Below, piece by piece: positions 1 to 8,786 of a DNA stretch of 64,000 nt; within the stretch, counting starts at the first letter, position 1, and each line of letters begins with the position of its first letter. A program made the position numbers and the translations under genes. A model generated the notes under the pieces. It had not been told where the DNA came from. It did not search any database and saw only the letters and a list, made by a program, of their open reading frames with translations. Source of the stretch: Evansella cellulosilytica DSM 2522 (lineage in GTDB: Bacteria; Bacillota; Bacilli; Bacillales; Salisediminibacteriaceae); contig NC_014829.1 in NCBI RefSeq assembly GCF_000177235.2, positions 682,001-746,000 of the forward strand. The letters run 5' to 3'.

Positions 1-848
1 TAGAGGGTATAATGAAAGTCTTTCTGCCACAATGGCTAGAACCCGGAGTCTTCCACGCAGACCCTCATTCAGGAAATATGCTCGTATCAAGGGAAGGAAA
101 AATTATATTATTAGATTTCGGTATGGTAGGGGAAATATCAAACAGTGACGCTATTTATTTTCAAAAGTTAATTGAAGGGTTACTTTCAAAGAATTATGTG
201 AAAGCAGTAGATAGTCTCGTCCATTTAGGTTTTTTACTTCCAGAGGCTGACCCGAGAATTATGGAAAAACTTTTGGCTGAGATGATGACAATTCAACCAA
301 ATCAGCTAAAAAATATGGATCTTGTTGCAATGAAGCTAGAAATGAATGACATGATTCAAGCACTGCCCATCCAAGTGCCGACACGTTTTGTATTTCTTGG
401 ACGCTCCTTCGTAACGATAGAAGGTGTATTGAGAGGATTAGCAACAGATGAAGAACTAATGGCTTTATTTAAGCCAATATTTATGAATTGGTTAAAACAA
501 AAAGGAAATAATAAATGGTCCTTTATATCATACTGGTTACAATCACAGCCTGTGTTTAAATTCTTCTACTCTATAGCAGAATTTTTAAAGCTCCCAAAAA
601 CGTTGGAGGAACTAAAAGAAACCGAACAAAGAAGAGAATTTCAATTTACATTATATGAAAATAGCAAACAACGACTTTTCTATTTATCAGCTAGCAGTGC
701 TATTGGTATATTGGTAGGAATATACACAGAGCATGACTTCATCATGCAGCTATGTATTGGGGTTACTGCATTGTCATCTTTTGGATATTTAGTGTTTAGC
801 TATAAGCTGCGGAAATGGATGAAGTTTATGCATGAAAAAAGAAGGTGA
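1..848 (+). CDS. ABC1/UbiB-family protein kinase-like, C-terminal part (cut by window edge)
   Basis: The reading frame is open to the first base of the window, so the N-terminal kinase lobe lies outside. The visible part starts in the ABC1 core: GVFHADPHSGN followed by LLDFGMVG, the catalytic and metal-binding (DFG-like) motifs of the ABC1/ADCK/UbiB family. The C-terminus holds two hydrophobic segments (about residues 225-260 counted from the ATG at 12) and a basic tail, the usual membrane anchor. Family members are atypical kinases/ATPases tied to isoprenoid-lipid metabolism; the role in menaquinone-using bacilli is not settled. A full-length paralogue lies at 21094-22767. The ATG at 12 is not the real start, because homologous sequence continues upstream in frame. 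Confidence 0.9.
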   Translation, partial: EGIMKVFLPQWLEPGVFHADPHSGNMLVSREGKIILLDFGMVGEISNSDAIYFQKLIEGLLSKNYVKAVDSLVHLGFLLPEADPRIMEKLLAEMMTIQPNQLKNMDLVAMKLEMNDMIQALPIQVPTRFVFLGRSFVTIEGVLRGLATDEELMALFKPIFMNWLKQKGNNKWSFISYWLQSQPVFKFFYSIAEFLKLPKTLEELKETEQRREFQFTLYENSKQRLFYLSASSAIGILVGIYTEHDFIMQLCIGVTALSSFGYLVFSYKLRKWMKFMHEKRR

Positions 849-947
849 AAAAAAGTATGGACAGGGAAGTATTGCGCTCTGTCCATTTATATCTGTAATG
901 ATATATCACTTGTAGAGAAAAAGAAGAGAATGTGTTTAGTTTAAAAA

Positions 948-1934
948 TTACAAAAGTTCATTTGCAATTAATTCGTAGGACTTCAGTTTGTCTTCAAGGG
1001 AATGTGTAATCGTGACGATCATGATTTCGTCGGCTTGGTACATTTTTTTGATGTCTCGGAGCTTCTCTGCTACTTCTTTTCGATTCCCAATCACCATGTT
1101 TGCTTGCATTTTCTTTACCGTATCTTTTTCCTCTAAGCTCAACGATATTTTAGTAGCTTTTTCAATAGAAGGAACTCCTTCCTGTCCTTCCCCACGCGCT
1201 TTTTGAATAGACCAAATAAGACTACTAGATGCTTGCTCAAATGCTTTTTCAGTTGTTTCAGCACAAATAGCTGAAATGGTAAGGATGGTGTATGGTTTTT
1301 CGTTATGTTTTTGAATATTAAACGTTTGAATGTATTCGTTAATAATGCCCCTGCCATCATTATCAGTCATAAATTGACCAAATGCATATGGTAATCCTTG
1401 TTTTGCAGCGAGCTGGGCACTTTTTTTGCTCGTTCCTAAAAGCCATACATGAGGGGCTATATCAGGGATAGGAGCGGCAACCGGTTTATTTTCTTCTGAA
1501 AAGACGTTATAAACATAATGTAGGAGAGCCTCTAACGATTTTGGCATATCGTAAACTTGTTGAAGAAAGTTAGTAGAAAGAGCATTCGTGACTTCTGCTG
1601 AACCACCTGGCGCACGGCCAATGCCAATGTCAATTCTTCCAGGGAATAAAGTTGCAAGCATATTGGAAATCTCAGCAACTTTATATGGTTTATAGTGAGG
1701 TAGTAAAATAGCGCCGGAGCCAATTCGAATGCTTTTTGTTTGTGCACCGATATAGCTAAGCATAATTTCAGGAGCAGAGCAGGCAAGTCCCCCTAAATCG
1801 TGGTGTTCGGCTATCCAATAGCGTGTATAGCCATACTTTTCAGCTGATTGTGCTACTGTTAATGATGCTTGTAACGCTTGGTGTACTGTTTGATTTGTAG
1901 AAATAGGTGATTGGTCTAAAATGCTAAGCTTCAT
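948..1934 (-). CDS. LLM-class flavin-dependent oxidoreductase
   Basis: This is a bacterial-luciferase-like monooxygenase of about 328 residues. The N-terminus (MKLSILDQSPIS), the YWIAEHHDLGG segment and the GSGAILLPHYKPYKVAE and FPGRIDIGIGRAPGGS stretches are typical of the MsnO8/YhbW-type LLM subfamily, which uses reduced FMN delivered by a partner reductase. The substrate cannot be told. ATG at 1934 is annotated; a TTG one codon upstream (1937) has slightly better spacing from GGGGAG, so the start is uncertain by one residue. It is a single-gene unit convergent with the partial ABC1 gene. Confidence 0.9.
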   Translation of the reverse strand: MKLSILDQSPISTNQTVHQALQASLTVAQSAEKYGYTRYWIAEHHDLGGLACSAPEIMLSYIGAQTKSIRIGSGAILLPHYKPYKVAEISNMLATLFPGRIDIGIGRAPGGSAEVTNALSTNFLQQVYDMPKSLEALLHYVYNVFSEENKPVAAPIPDIAPHVWLLGTSKKSAQLAAKQGLPYAFGQFMTDNDGRGIINEYIQTFNIQKHNEKPYTILTISAICAETTEKAFEQASSSLIWSIQKARGEGQEGVPSIEKATKISLSLEEKDTVKKMQANMVIGNRKEVAEKLRDIKKMYQADEIMIVTITHSLEDKLKSYELIANELL

Positions 1935-2222
1935 CAATGTGTTAGCTCTCCCCTTATCTGTACATTTTAAAAGTTCGTTAAAAAATATGGTCTAGTATGT
2001 AAAGGTTGTTTTTATAAGAAAATAATACTCATAATCATTTATATAGTGACGATAATAGCACTCGTTAAGTAAATAGAGCAAATACTATAACTTTAGACTA
2101 AATGACCAAAAAGCTAAAAAAGAAAAAGGTATTTTTATATTTTAGGAGAAAGTTAGTTAAGACAATGTTCACTAATGGGAGATTTAATTGATAAATTACC
2201 GAAAAACTAGAAATAATCTTCT

Positions 2223-2345
2223 GAAGGTCGTCATACGAGGCTTATGCTGCTCAATAAATCAGAAATAATCATACGAAGGTCATTATACGAAGTCAATGCT
2301 GCTCGAAAAAGCAGAAATAATCGTACAAAGGTCATAAAAACGAGG
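2223..2345. repeat. Two complete degenerate copies of the 52-bp repeat plus flanking partial copies
   Basis: Units at 2223-2274 and 2275-2326 are exactly 52 bp each. A partial copy ends before 2223 and another starts at 2327. The first ~40 bases align with the unit of the long array at 44895-45986 (GAAG..GTCATACGA.G...ATGC.GC pattern). The remainder of the 1935-2354 gap is AT-rich with nothing else recognised. Confidence 0.75.
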
Positions 2346-2354
2346 TGAACGTTT

Positions 2355-3734
2355 ATGGTAAACAATACCGAATATGAGATACTAGATAGAATATCAGATG
2401 CCTTTTTTGCTGTAGATCAAGATTGGAATGTAACATATTTTAATATAGAAGCAACGAAGTTATTGGGAAGAGATAAAGAAGAAGTACTATATGGAAATCT
2501 GTGGGAGAAATTCCCAGAGGCGAAATACGAAGAAGTATATAGACAGTACTATAAAGCGGTGAAGGAGCAGGTCCCCGTCTTCTTTGAAATGTATTGGCCG
2601 CCACGTGACATGTGGTATAGTGTAAGGGCTTATCCTTCTGAGAATGGCCTTTCTGTATTTTTTCAAGATATTACAGAACAAAAGCAGCAAGCGACATTGC
2701 GGGATGATCAGTATAAATCATTATTTATGAATAATTCGGAAGCAGTATTTTCTTTTGATCTTGAAGGTAACTATATAAGCATTAATCCAGCGATGGAAAA
2801 ACTGTTAGGCTATAGTAAAGATGAGTATTTAAGTATGAATTACTCTCCTTTAGTTATTGAAGAAGAGATAAAAAAAGTGAATTCTTATTTTTCTAAAGCC
2901 GCTTCTGGTGTTACACAACACTATGAAACAAAGTCAAGACATAAAAATGGAAGAATTATTGACGTAAAAGTTACCAATATGCCAATTACCATTGACGGTG
3001 AAATTGTTGGTGTATATGGCATGGCAAGGGATGTAACAGAAGAAAAGAAAACAGAAAAGCTTTTGTTAGAGTCTGAAAAGCTTACTGCTGTTGGCCAGCT
3101 AGCTGCTTCAATTGCACATGAAATAAGAAACCCATTGACTTCAATCAAAGGGTTTATACAGCTGATGAAAACGTCAGATGATATTTCAAAAGCAGAGTAC
3201 TTTGATATTTTAGCAGATGAAGTAACGAGAATCGAATTAATCACAGGTGAATTGTTAATGCTAGCAAAGCCACAAGCACACGATTTTCACTACGCTGACA
3301 TAAGTGTCATTATTGAAGATGTAGTTACGCTACTCAGTTCTCAGGCATTAATGAACCATGTTGACTTCAATATGAAGATTGAATCCTTACCTAAAATAAA
3401 ATGTATCGAAAATCAATTAAAGCAAGCATTTATTAATGTGATAAAAAATGGAATTGAAGCGATGCCTCATGGGGGGATGATATACATTACTGTCAACGAA
3501 GCTGATACGAACATCGTTATCGAAATTAAGGACGAAGGACTAGGAATTCCAAAAACAATATTAAATAAAATAGGCTCTCCTTTTTATACGACAAAGGAAA
3601 AGGGAACAGGTCTCGGTATGATGACAACGATAAAAATCATACAGACGCATAACGGGACATTTACTATATCAAATACTAATAAAGATGGCACAACTATTAG
3701 AATCACCCTGCCAATTAAACAGGAATTTAATTAA
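2355..3734 (+). CDS. PAS-PAS sensor histidine kinase (sporulation-kinase-like)
   Basis: A 459-residue cytosolic kinase with no membrane segment. It has PAS domain 1 (about 5-105), PAS domain 2 with PAC tail (about 117-230), a HisKA dimerisation helix with H-box SIAHEIRNPLTSIKGF (phospho-accepting His255), then an ATPase domain with N-box NVIKNGIEAM (361-370), G1 DEGLGIP (393-399) and G2 GTGLGM (417-422). This architecture matches soluble/PAS kinases such as KinA/KinC/KinE that feed the Spo0 phosphorelay; no response regulator is adjacent, which fits an orphan phosphorelay kinase. The ribosome binding site GAGGTGA (2341-2347) lies in the tail of a 52-bp repeat copy. Confidence 0.93.
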   Translation: MVNNTEYEILDRISDAFFAVDQDWNVTYFNIEATKLLGRDKEEVLYGNLWEKFPEAKYEEVYRQYYKAVKEQVPVFFEMYWPPRDMWYSVRAYPSENGLSVFFQDITEQKQQATLRDDQYKSLFMNNSEAVFSFDLEGNYISINPAMEKLLGYSKDEYLSMNYSPLVIEEEIKKVNSYFSKAASGVTQHYETKSRHKNGRIIDVKVTNMPITIDGEIVGVYGMARDVTEEKKTEKLLLESEKLTAVGQLAASIAHEIRNPLTSIKGFIQLMKTSDDISKAEYFDILADEVTRIELITGELLMLAKPQAHDFHYADISVIIEDVVTLLSSQALMNHVDFNMKIESLPKIKCIENQLKQAFINVIKNGIEAMPHGGMIYITVNEADTNIVIEIKDEGLGIPKTILNKIGSPFYTTKEKGTGLGMMTTIKIIQTHNGTFTISNTNKDGTTIRITLPIKQEFN

Positions 3735-3749
3735 ATACACAAAGGCAAA

Positions 3750-3800
3750 AATAACTCTTTCCTAACACTTCTACAAGTTATCGAAGAGTTATTTTTTTTT
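3750..3800 (+). terminator. Rho-independent terminator of the PAS kinase gene
   Basis: A perfect 10-bp stem AATAACTCTT (3750-3759) / AAGAGTTATT (3784-3793) is followed by a run of nine T. Confidence 0.85.
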
Positions 3801-3878
3801 GCTCTTATTGAGTAATAGAAAGGATTAAAGGCAAAATAAAACTTACAAGAATACTAAAAAATGAGCAGGAGTGTTATC

Positions 3879-5093
3879 ATGAATGTTATTTGGGGTATTT
3901 TAGGTATTATTACAGTTTTACTTATTGCCTTTTTATGCTCTAGTAATCGAAAATCAATAAGCTTTCGTGCGGTATTAGGAGGTCTAGCAATACAAGTAAC
4001 GTTTGCTTTTATCGTTTTAAAATGGGAGTTTGGACAAAGCGTTTTAGCTCGGATAGCACTTGGTGTTGATCATATTATTAGTTATGCATACGAAGGGATA
4101 GCTTTTTTATTTGAAGGAGTGGTTGCTTCTGAAAATATAGGTTTTATATTTGCGTTTGAGGTATTACCAATCGTTATATTTTTTTCTGCATTAATCTCTG
4201 TATTATATTACATTGGTGTCATGCAGCTTGTTATTCAATGGTTAGGTGGCGCACTTTCAAAGTTACTAGGGACGAGTAAAACGGAATCTCTTTCTGCGGC
4301 AGCTAATATTTTTGTCGGACAAACAGAAGCGCCACTTGTCGTAAAACCTTACTTAGATAAAATGACACGTTCTGAAATATTCGCAGTTATGACAGGGGGA
4401 CTAGCGTCAGTAGCTGGTTCTGTTCTTATTGGTTATTCCTTACTAGGTGTCCCACTTGAGTATTTACTTGCTGCAAGCTTTATGGCTGCCCCCGCTGGAT
4501 TAGTAATGGCAAAAATAATCGTTCCTGAAACAGAGTTTACTGAAAGGTCGGATGAATTACAGTTAGAAAAGGACAAAGACTCTGCAAATGTCATTGATGC
4601 TGCTGCAAGGGGGGCAAGTACAGGATTACAGCTAGCATTAAATATAGGTGCGATGCTTCTAGCGTTTATGGCACTCATTGCACTTGTAAATGGATTACTA
4701 AGTTGGGTAGGGACTTGGTTTGGTGTTGAAAATGTAACGCTTGAAGTGATATTAGGTTATATTTTTTCACCATTAGCGTTTGCAATAGGGGTACCGTGGG
4801 CTGAAGCAGTAACTGCAGGTAGCTTTATTGGCCAAAAATTAATACTGAATGAGTTCGTTGCTTACGCAAACTTTTCTCCAATGATCGATGAGTTAACACC
4901 GAAAACAGTTGCAGTGATTAGTTTTGCATTATGTGGATTTGCAAACATATCATCACTAGGTATATTACTCGGTGGGCTTGGTAACTTAGCCCCTAGTCGC
5001 CGTCCTGATATTGCAAGGTTAGGTTTAAGAGCGGTGTTAGCTGGAATGCTGGCATCATTATTAAGCGCATCGATTGCAGGGATGTTGTTTTAG
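3879..5093 (+). CDS. nupC: Concentrative nucleoside transporter (NupC/CNT family)
   Basis: A roughly 404-residue polytopic membrane protein of the CNT family, which imports nucleosides with a cation gradient. Family hallmarks visible are the NIFVGQTEAPLVVKPY segment, GGLASVAGSVLIGY, and the C-terminal LCGFANISSLGILLGGLGNLAPSRR. Length agrees with Bacillus NupC (about 393). The ATG at 3879 is chosen because AGGAG (3867-3871) sits 7 nt upstream; the ATG at 3861 has no such site. Transcribed alone. Whether it favours pyrimidine or purine nucleosides cannot be read from sequence. Confidence 0.92.
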   Translation: MNVIWGILGIITVLLIAFLCSSNRKSISFRAVLGGLAIQVTFAFIVLKWEFGQSVLARIALGVDHIISYAYEGIAFLFEGVVASENIGFIFAFEVLPIVIFFSALISVLYYIGVMQLVIQWLGGALSKLLGTSKTESLSAAANIFVGQTEAPLVVKPYLDKMTRSEIFAVMTGGLASVAGSVLIGYSLLGVPLEYLLAASFMAAPAGLVMAKIIVPETEFTERSDELQLEKDKDSANVIDAAARGASTGLQLALNIGAMLLAFMALIALVNGLLSWVGTWFGVENVTLEVILGYIFSPLAFAIGVPWAEAVTAGSFIGQKLILNEFVAYANFSPMIDELTPKTVAVISFALCGFANISSLGILLGGLGNLAPSRRPDIARLGLRAVLAGMLASLLSASIAGMLF

Positions 5094-5143
5094 TAAATAA
5101 CAACATGATATACGAAAAATATGATATTTAATGTCAAAAAGAA

Positions 5144-5190
5144 AGGATGCTGCAAAAAGGTTAACTTTTTGTAGCATCCTCTTTTTTTCC
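5144..5190. terminator. Bidirectional terminator between nupC and the convergent small gene
   Basis: AGGATGCTGCAAAAA (5144-5158) pairs with TTTTTGTAGCATCCT (5166-5180) with one G-T pair, then CTTTTTTT on the plus strand; the A-rich left flank serves the minus strand. The stop codon of the minus gene (5161-5163) lies in the loop. Confidence 0.8.
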
Positions 5191-5487
5191 TAACAATAGT
5201 GCCAAAGTAATGAAGATGTATGGATACGTTAATAAAATCAGTTCTAGAAATCCAATACCAAGTAACATTCCAGTATATCCGTCTTCATAATAGCCAGCAT
5301 CAGCATAATAGCCAGCACCAATCATATACATGCCAACTAGTAAGTAACTAATGATGGATATACCAACGAGTATGTTGCCAATAACATTAAACTTCGTTTT
5401 GTAGATTGTGTAAAATAAAACTACTAAATAAATGATTCCTATTAAAACTGTAAAGAAAAAAATATATAAAGGGTCATAGACTCCCAT
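5161..5487 (-). CDS. Small membrane protein, unknown
   Basis: A 108-residue protein with hydrophobic stretches at about 7-30, 37-58 and 75-98, predicted as three membrane spans, and a short charged C-terminus (KKEDATKS). AGGTGG lies upstream of the ATG with good spacing. I do not recognise the family. It precedes no other gene on its strand and follows two similarly small membrane-protein genes (5524-5832, 5996-6265), which may form one transcription unit. A GYYADAGYYEDGY loop rich in Tyr/Gly/acidic residues sits between spans two and three. Confidence 0.7.
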   Translation of the reverse strand: MGVYDPLYIFFFTVLIGIIYLVVLFYTIYKTKFNVIGNILVGISIISYLLVGMYMIGAGYYADAGYYEDGYTGMLLGIGFLELILLTYPYIFITLALLLGKKEDATKS

Positions 5488-5523
5488 GTCACACCACCTA
5501 TTTCCAATGTAATACTGTTTTAT

Positions 5524-5832
5524 TTATGCTAGCTTATTTCTATGTTTAATAAGATAAACGATAACATTAATCAATGCTAGTAATGCAACTACCATACATA
5601 AAATAGTCGATGTGGCATCACTACCTGCTCCATATTCATCAGCAATATATCCTGTAGCATAAAGGCATAAGGCGCTTATTACGACAGAAATGACAGTAAT
5701 ACTTACAATTGAAAACATATTTACAATTTCTCTTTTTTGAACGATTGAGAAGATGAGTAAAGCACAGAGGATAATGATAAATACGATAAATACAGGTCTT
5801 AAGAAAATGACATTAGGAATTTCATATTCCAT
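5524..5832 (-). CDS. Small membrane protein, unknown
   Basis: A 102-residue protein with about three hydrophobic segments (11-30, 40-62, 74-94) and a basic C-terminus. AAGGAGGAAG precedes the ATG at ideal spacing, which makes this a real gene. No family recognised. It is 36 bp upstream of the next minus-strand gene (5161-5487), so co-transcription is likely. Confidence 0.7.
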   Translation of the reverse strand: MEYEIPNVIFLRPVFIVFIIILCALLIFSIVQKREIVNMFSIVSITVISVVISALCLYATGYIADEYGAGSDATSTILCMVVALLALINVIVYLIKHRNKLA

Positions 5833-5861
5833 TTCGAACTTCCTCCTTTATCTTTATTTAA

Positions 5862-5982
5862 AGGCTATGTTAAACTTTGTTGTTGATTTTCGCTTCAGGA
5901 CGCTCGCTTGTCTCTTCCTCTTCCAGTTTCGATCCGTCTCCATACCTTTCGTGAAAATCGACATTAGCCTTTAACAGAGCCT
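5862..5982. repeat. MITE-like palindromic element
   Basis: Imperfect terminal inverted repeats of 32 bp (5862-5893 and 5951-5982) enclose about 57 bp, total 121 bp. The outer arms read AGGCT.TGTTAAA and share a GATTTTC end. The left half (TGTTGATTTTCGCTTCAGGACGCTCGCTT-like, not all shown) resembles, from memory, a common Bacillus intergenic repeat with a TGTTGATTTCCG core. It has no coding capacity and lies between two minus-strand genes. Confidence 0.5.
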
Positions 5983-5995
5983 ATTTAAAAAACGA

Positions 5996-6265
5996 CTAAA
6001 GTGAAATCTCGAATAGACGTATCACTAAAACAATAGAAAGCCCAATAGCACCACCGACATGGTAGGATATTGTTTCTCCTTCTCTCCTCTTTTGAAGTGC
6101 GGTTAATGACATTCCGATTATGATCAAAGCAATGGCACTATTTATAACAATATAAGAAAAAGTAGAGCTGAATTTCGTGTCAGAAGCCAGTACGATTATA
6201 GTAGGAATGATGATTAGTAAAAGGGACGTGATATATAAAACTGGATTTAAAGCATTTATTTTCAT
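5996..6265 (-). CDS. Small membrane protein, unknown
   Basis: An 89-residue protein starting MKINALNPVLYITSLLL. The ATG at 6265 is preceded by GAGGTGA with 7-nt spacing; the longer frame from 6319 lacks a site. Three hydrophobic segments (about 8-30, 36-54, 70-88) predict a polytopic membrane protein. Family not recognised. It is first of three small membrane-protein genes on the minus strand, separated from the second by a palindromic repeat element. Confidence 0.65.
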   Translation of the reverse strand: MKINALNPVLYITSLLLIIIPTIIVLASDTKFSSTFSYIVINSAIALIIIGMSLTALQKRREGETISYHVGGAIGLSIVLVIRLFEISL

Positions 6266-6432
6266 ATGAAGGTCACCTCGACTTTTAAGGTTTTGTAATA
6301 ACTTCTTACATAATACCACGAAATATTACTAATTTTAGTAATATTTTCTAACTGTTTTTTCACTGAACTGGGAGGTCTGCGGAAAAAAGTGTTAAAATGA
6401 CCATAAGTTTTGTTATAGCATGGAGGTATCCT

Positions 6433-6894
6433 ATGGAATATGTAAAAGAATTGAGGAAGTTAATTGGTAATAGACCGTTAATTCTCCCTGGTGCAGTAGT
6501 GTTAGTGATTAATGAAAAGAACGAGCTGTTATTGCAACAGCGACCAAGTGGAGCGTGGGGACTACCTGGAGGATTAATGGAACTAGGTGAAAGCTTGGAA
6601 GATACAGCAAAAAGAGAAGTGAAAGAAGAAACAGGGCTAACGATAGAAAACTTAAAGTTTCTAGGTATGTTTTCAGGGGCTGATTACTTTTTTAAACTAT
6701 CTAATGGGGATCAGTATTATTCTGTTACGTCTGTTTATGTAAGCAGAGAATATGATGGAGAAATTAAAATTGATAATGAGGAGTCTATAGATGTAAAGTT
6801 CTTTAGCTTAGACCGTTTACCTAAAGGTTTAACAAAGGATTATCTTAGTTATATAGAACCATATATCAATCAATTCAAGCATAGCGCTAATTGA
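6433..6894 (+). CDS. NUDIX hydrolase
   Basis: A 153-residue NUDIX-fold pyrophosphohydrolase. The Nudix box G-x5-E-x7-REVxEExGL is present as GGLMELGES followed by REVKEETGL, supplying the metal-binding glutamates. Start ATG 6433 follows GGAGG (6422-6426) at 6-nt spacing; the longer frame from 6397 has none. The N-terminus MEYVKELRKLIGNRPLIL is shared with the second NUDIX gene at 7485-7934, so the two are paralogues, about 600 bp apart with two small membrane-protein genes between. Substrate (nucleoside diphosphate derivative) unknown. Confidence 0.9.
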   Translation: MEYVKELRKLIGNRPLILPGAVVLVINEKNELLLQQRPSGAWGLPGGLMELGESLEDTAKREVKEETGLTIENLKFLGMFSGADYFFKLSNGDQYYSVTSVYVSREYDGEIKIDNEESIDVKFFSLDRLPKGLTKDYLSYIEPYINQFKHSAN

Positions 6895-6908
6895 GAAGGG
6901 GAGAGGCA

Positions 6909-7067
6909 ATGTTTTACAAATGGTATGAGCTCGTGCGAAAGCGTGTAAAACCAAACATGAAGTATGGCGAATTTGTTTTTTACTGCGTCATTATTTTTAC
7001 CATAGCGAGCTATTTTGTTGGTTATGCTATTGGAAGTACATACTCACATGTTGTGAACAATCGATAG
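6909..7067 (+). CDS. 52-residue single-span membrane protein, unknown
   Basis: ATG 6909 to TAG 7067 encodes a protein beginning MFYKWYELVRKRVKPNMK, then one hydrophobic span (about 23-43) and a short polar end. The start is preceded by GGGGAGAGG with about 6-nt spacing, and the gene begins 14 bp after the NUDIX stop, so it is probably translated from the same message. No family recognised. Confidence 0.6.
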   Translation: MFYKWYELVRKRVKPNMKYGEFVFYCVIIFTIASYFVGYAIGSTYSHVVNNR

Positions 7068-7138
7068 CTTGAGAATACATCTTACATATTCAAAATATAC
7101 ATGATATATATTTTGGGTTATACATAGGAGTGTTGTCC

Positions 7139-7402
7139 ATGAACAAAGCAATCATTCACATCATCAATTTTTTAGTAGGTTTAGTTGCAGTTGGATCTAG
7201 CCTATTTTTTGCATGGGGAGTGTTAGCGTTCGGACCAAATGGTAACTTGTTGTATGTGGCGCTACCATTAGCAGTTTCTGTAATCTGGGGTGCTATTTAT
7301 TATTTACAACTGAAGTTTCAGTCTATCAGTAGTTTTCTTCTCTTATTAATGACTGAGCTTATTCTTTTTTACCTTCTATCATTTACGATCAATTTAAGCT
7401 AA
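7139..7402 (+). CDS. Small membrane protein, unknown
   Basis: An 87-residue protein starting MNKAIIHIINFLVGLV, with AGGAG (7126-7130) 8 nt upstream of ATG 7139. Three hydrophobic segments (about 6-27, 37-54, 62-84). Not recognised. It lies between two paralogous NUDIX genes on the same strand. Confidence 0.65.
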   Translation: MNKAIIHIINFLVGLVAVGSSLFFAWGVLAFGPNGNLLYVALPLAVSVIWGAIYYLQLKFQSISSFLLLLMTELILFYLLSFTINLS

Positions 7403-7484
7403 TAGTAGATGGAAAGTAAAAGCATAAGGGATGGAACGGAAGAGTTTAGAAAAACGTTAGGTAGAGCAAGAGAGGGCGATTTCC

Positions 7485-7934
7485 ATGGGATATGTAGAAG
7501 AGTTAAGAGCATTAGTTGGTACTAGACCACTCATTTTTGTGGGAGCTGTTGTCATTATTACGGATAGTGAGGGAAGAATTCTTCTACAGGAGCGTCAGTA
7601 CCCACCTCATTCTTGGGGGCTTCCTGGAGGGTTGATGGAATTAGGAGAGTCTACTGAAGAGACTGCTCGTAGAGAAGTGTACGAGGAAATGAATATAGAA
7701 CTTGGTAGATTAGAATTGTTGAAGGTGTATTCTGGCCCAGACCAATTCGTGATGGCTGCGAATGGTGACGAATTTTATGTTGTCATTGTTGCTTATCATA
7801 CAGGTGAAACAACTGGTAAACTTATAGTGGATGAAACAGAATCAAAAAGTGCGGCATATATTCAAGTTGATGAACTCCCTGATGGAGTTGTAAAAAGTCA
7901 TCGGAAAATTATCGAAGACTTTTTAGATAAATAA
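7485..7934 (+). CDS. NUDIX hydrolase (paralogue of 6433-6894)
   Basis: A 149-residue protein with Nudix box GGLMELGESTEETARREV then YEEMNIEL. The helix keeps the REV..EE metal-binding pattern; the canonical Gly after EE is Met-Asn here (EEMNIEL rather than EETGL), a mild deviation. The N-terminal MGYVEELRALVGTRPLI matches the neighbour gene, indicating duplication. Substrate unknown. Confidence 0.88.
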   Translation: MGYVEELRALVGTRPLIFVGAVVIITDSEGRILLQERQYPPHSWGLPGGLMELGESTEETARREVYEEMNIELGRLELLKVYSGPDQFVMAANGDEFYVVIVAYHTGETTGKLIVDETESKSAAYIQVDELPDGVVKSHRKIIEDFLDK

Positions 7935-7935
7935 A

Positions 7936-7978
7936 AAAAGCTAAGCGTTTTCTGTTATAGGGAGCGCTGTTTTTTTAC
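7936..7978 (+). terminator. Possible weak terminator after the second NUDIX gene
   Basis: A-rich left side with GCG pairs with CGC followed by GTTTTTTT. The stem is short and imperfect, so this is tentative. Confidence 0.35.
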
Positions 7979-8076
7979 AAACAAAAGGAATTTAATGGTA
8001 AAATAAAGTTTGTAACCTTAAGTGAAAAAAGTGGATTAAAATAAAAGCACATTCATTCTTCTTAGGAGGTATCTTC

Positions 8077-8640
8077 ATGATTTATGTTGTTAGGCATGGT
8101 CAAACAGATTTAAATAAAGAAGATAGATTGCAAGGAAGGCTCGGTTTACCGTTAAATGAATATGGAATGAACGAGGCGAAAAGCTTAAAGAACAAGTTAG
8201 TTAACATCGAGTTTGATTATGTGTTTTCTTCTCCGCAGGAAAGAGCAATCAAAACCGCAGAAATTATTTCGGGTACGACGCCAATAATAGATAGAAGAAT
8301 TGATGTTTATGAGTTAGGAGAGGCTGATCGCTTAAAAAAGAGTGAAGTAAAAATGTCAGGGATGATACCAGACTCCAGTGTATATAAAGGCATTGAGAAA
8401 AATAGTAGTTTTGTTAAAAGAATCTTTGATTTCATGGAGGAGCTTGAAACTCGCTATAGTAATAAAGATGTGAATATATTACTTATCGGGCACCGATGTA
8501 CGACTAGCTGTATAGGTGCGTTCTTTGAAGGGGTTCCATCAGACGGAAATATATTAAAATATTCATTACGAAACGGTGAATATAAGGTGTATCAGTTTAG
8601 CGACAACAACACAAATATTGGTTCACAGCCAACCATTTGA
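8077..8640 (+). CDS. Histidine phosphatase family protein (phosphoglycerate-mutase-like)
   Basis: A 187-residue protein with the catalytic RHG motif at the N-terminus (VVRHGQTDLN, His7), the second-half arginine region (SSPQERAIKTAEII) and the second catalytic histidine in LLIGHRCTTSC. This is the two-histidine phosphatase superfamily; the substrate could be a small phosphometabolite. TAGGAGG lies 7 nt upstream of the ATG. Monocistronic by appearance. Confidence 0.9.
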   Translation: MIYVVRHGQTDLNKEDRLQGRLGLPLNEYGMNEAKSLKNKLVNIEFDYVFSSPQERAIKTAEIISGTTPIIDRRIDVYELGEADRLKKSEVKMSGMIPDSSVYKGIEKNSSFVKRIFDFMEELETRYSNKDVNILLIGHRCTTSCIGAFFEGVPSDGNILKYSLRNGEYKVYQFSDNNTNIGSQPTI

Positions 8641-8786
8641 AGTTTTATGTAATGGCTACATTCCTAATTATACCATTCAGAGAACCGACTATAGAGACCT
8701 TTAATAAGAGAAGATTTATGAGATGTTGCAGGGGCGGTAGTGTTGTTTGCACAAATAATAGATGAATGAACGATGTAGGAGGCAGC

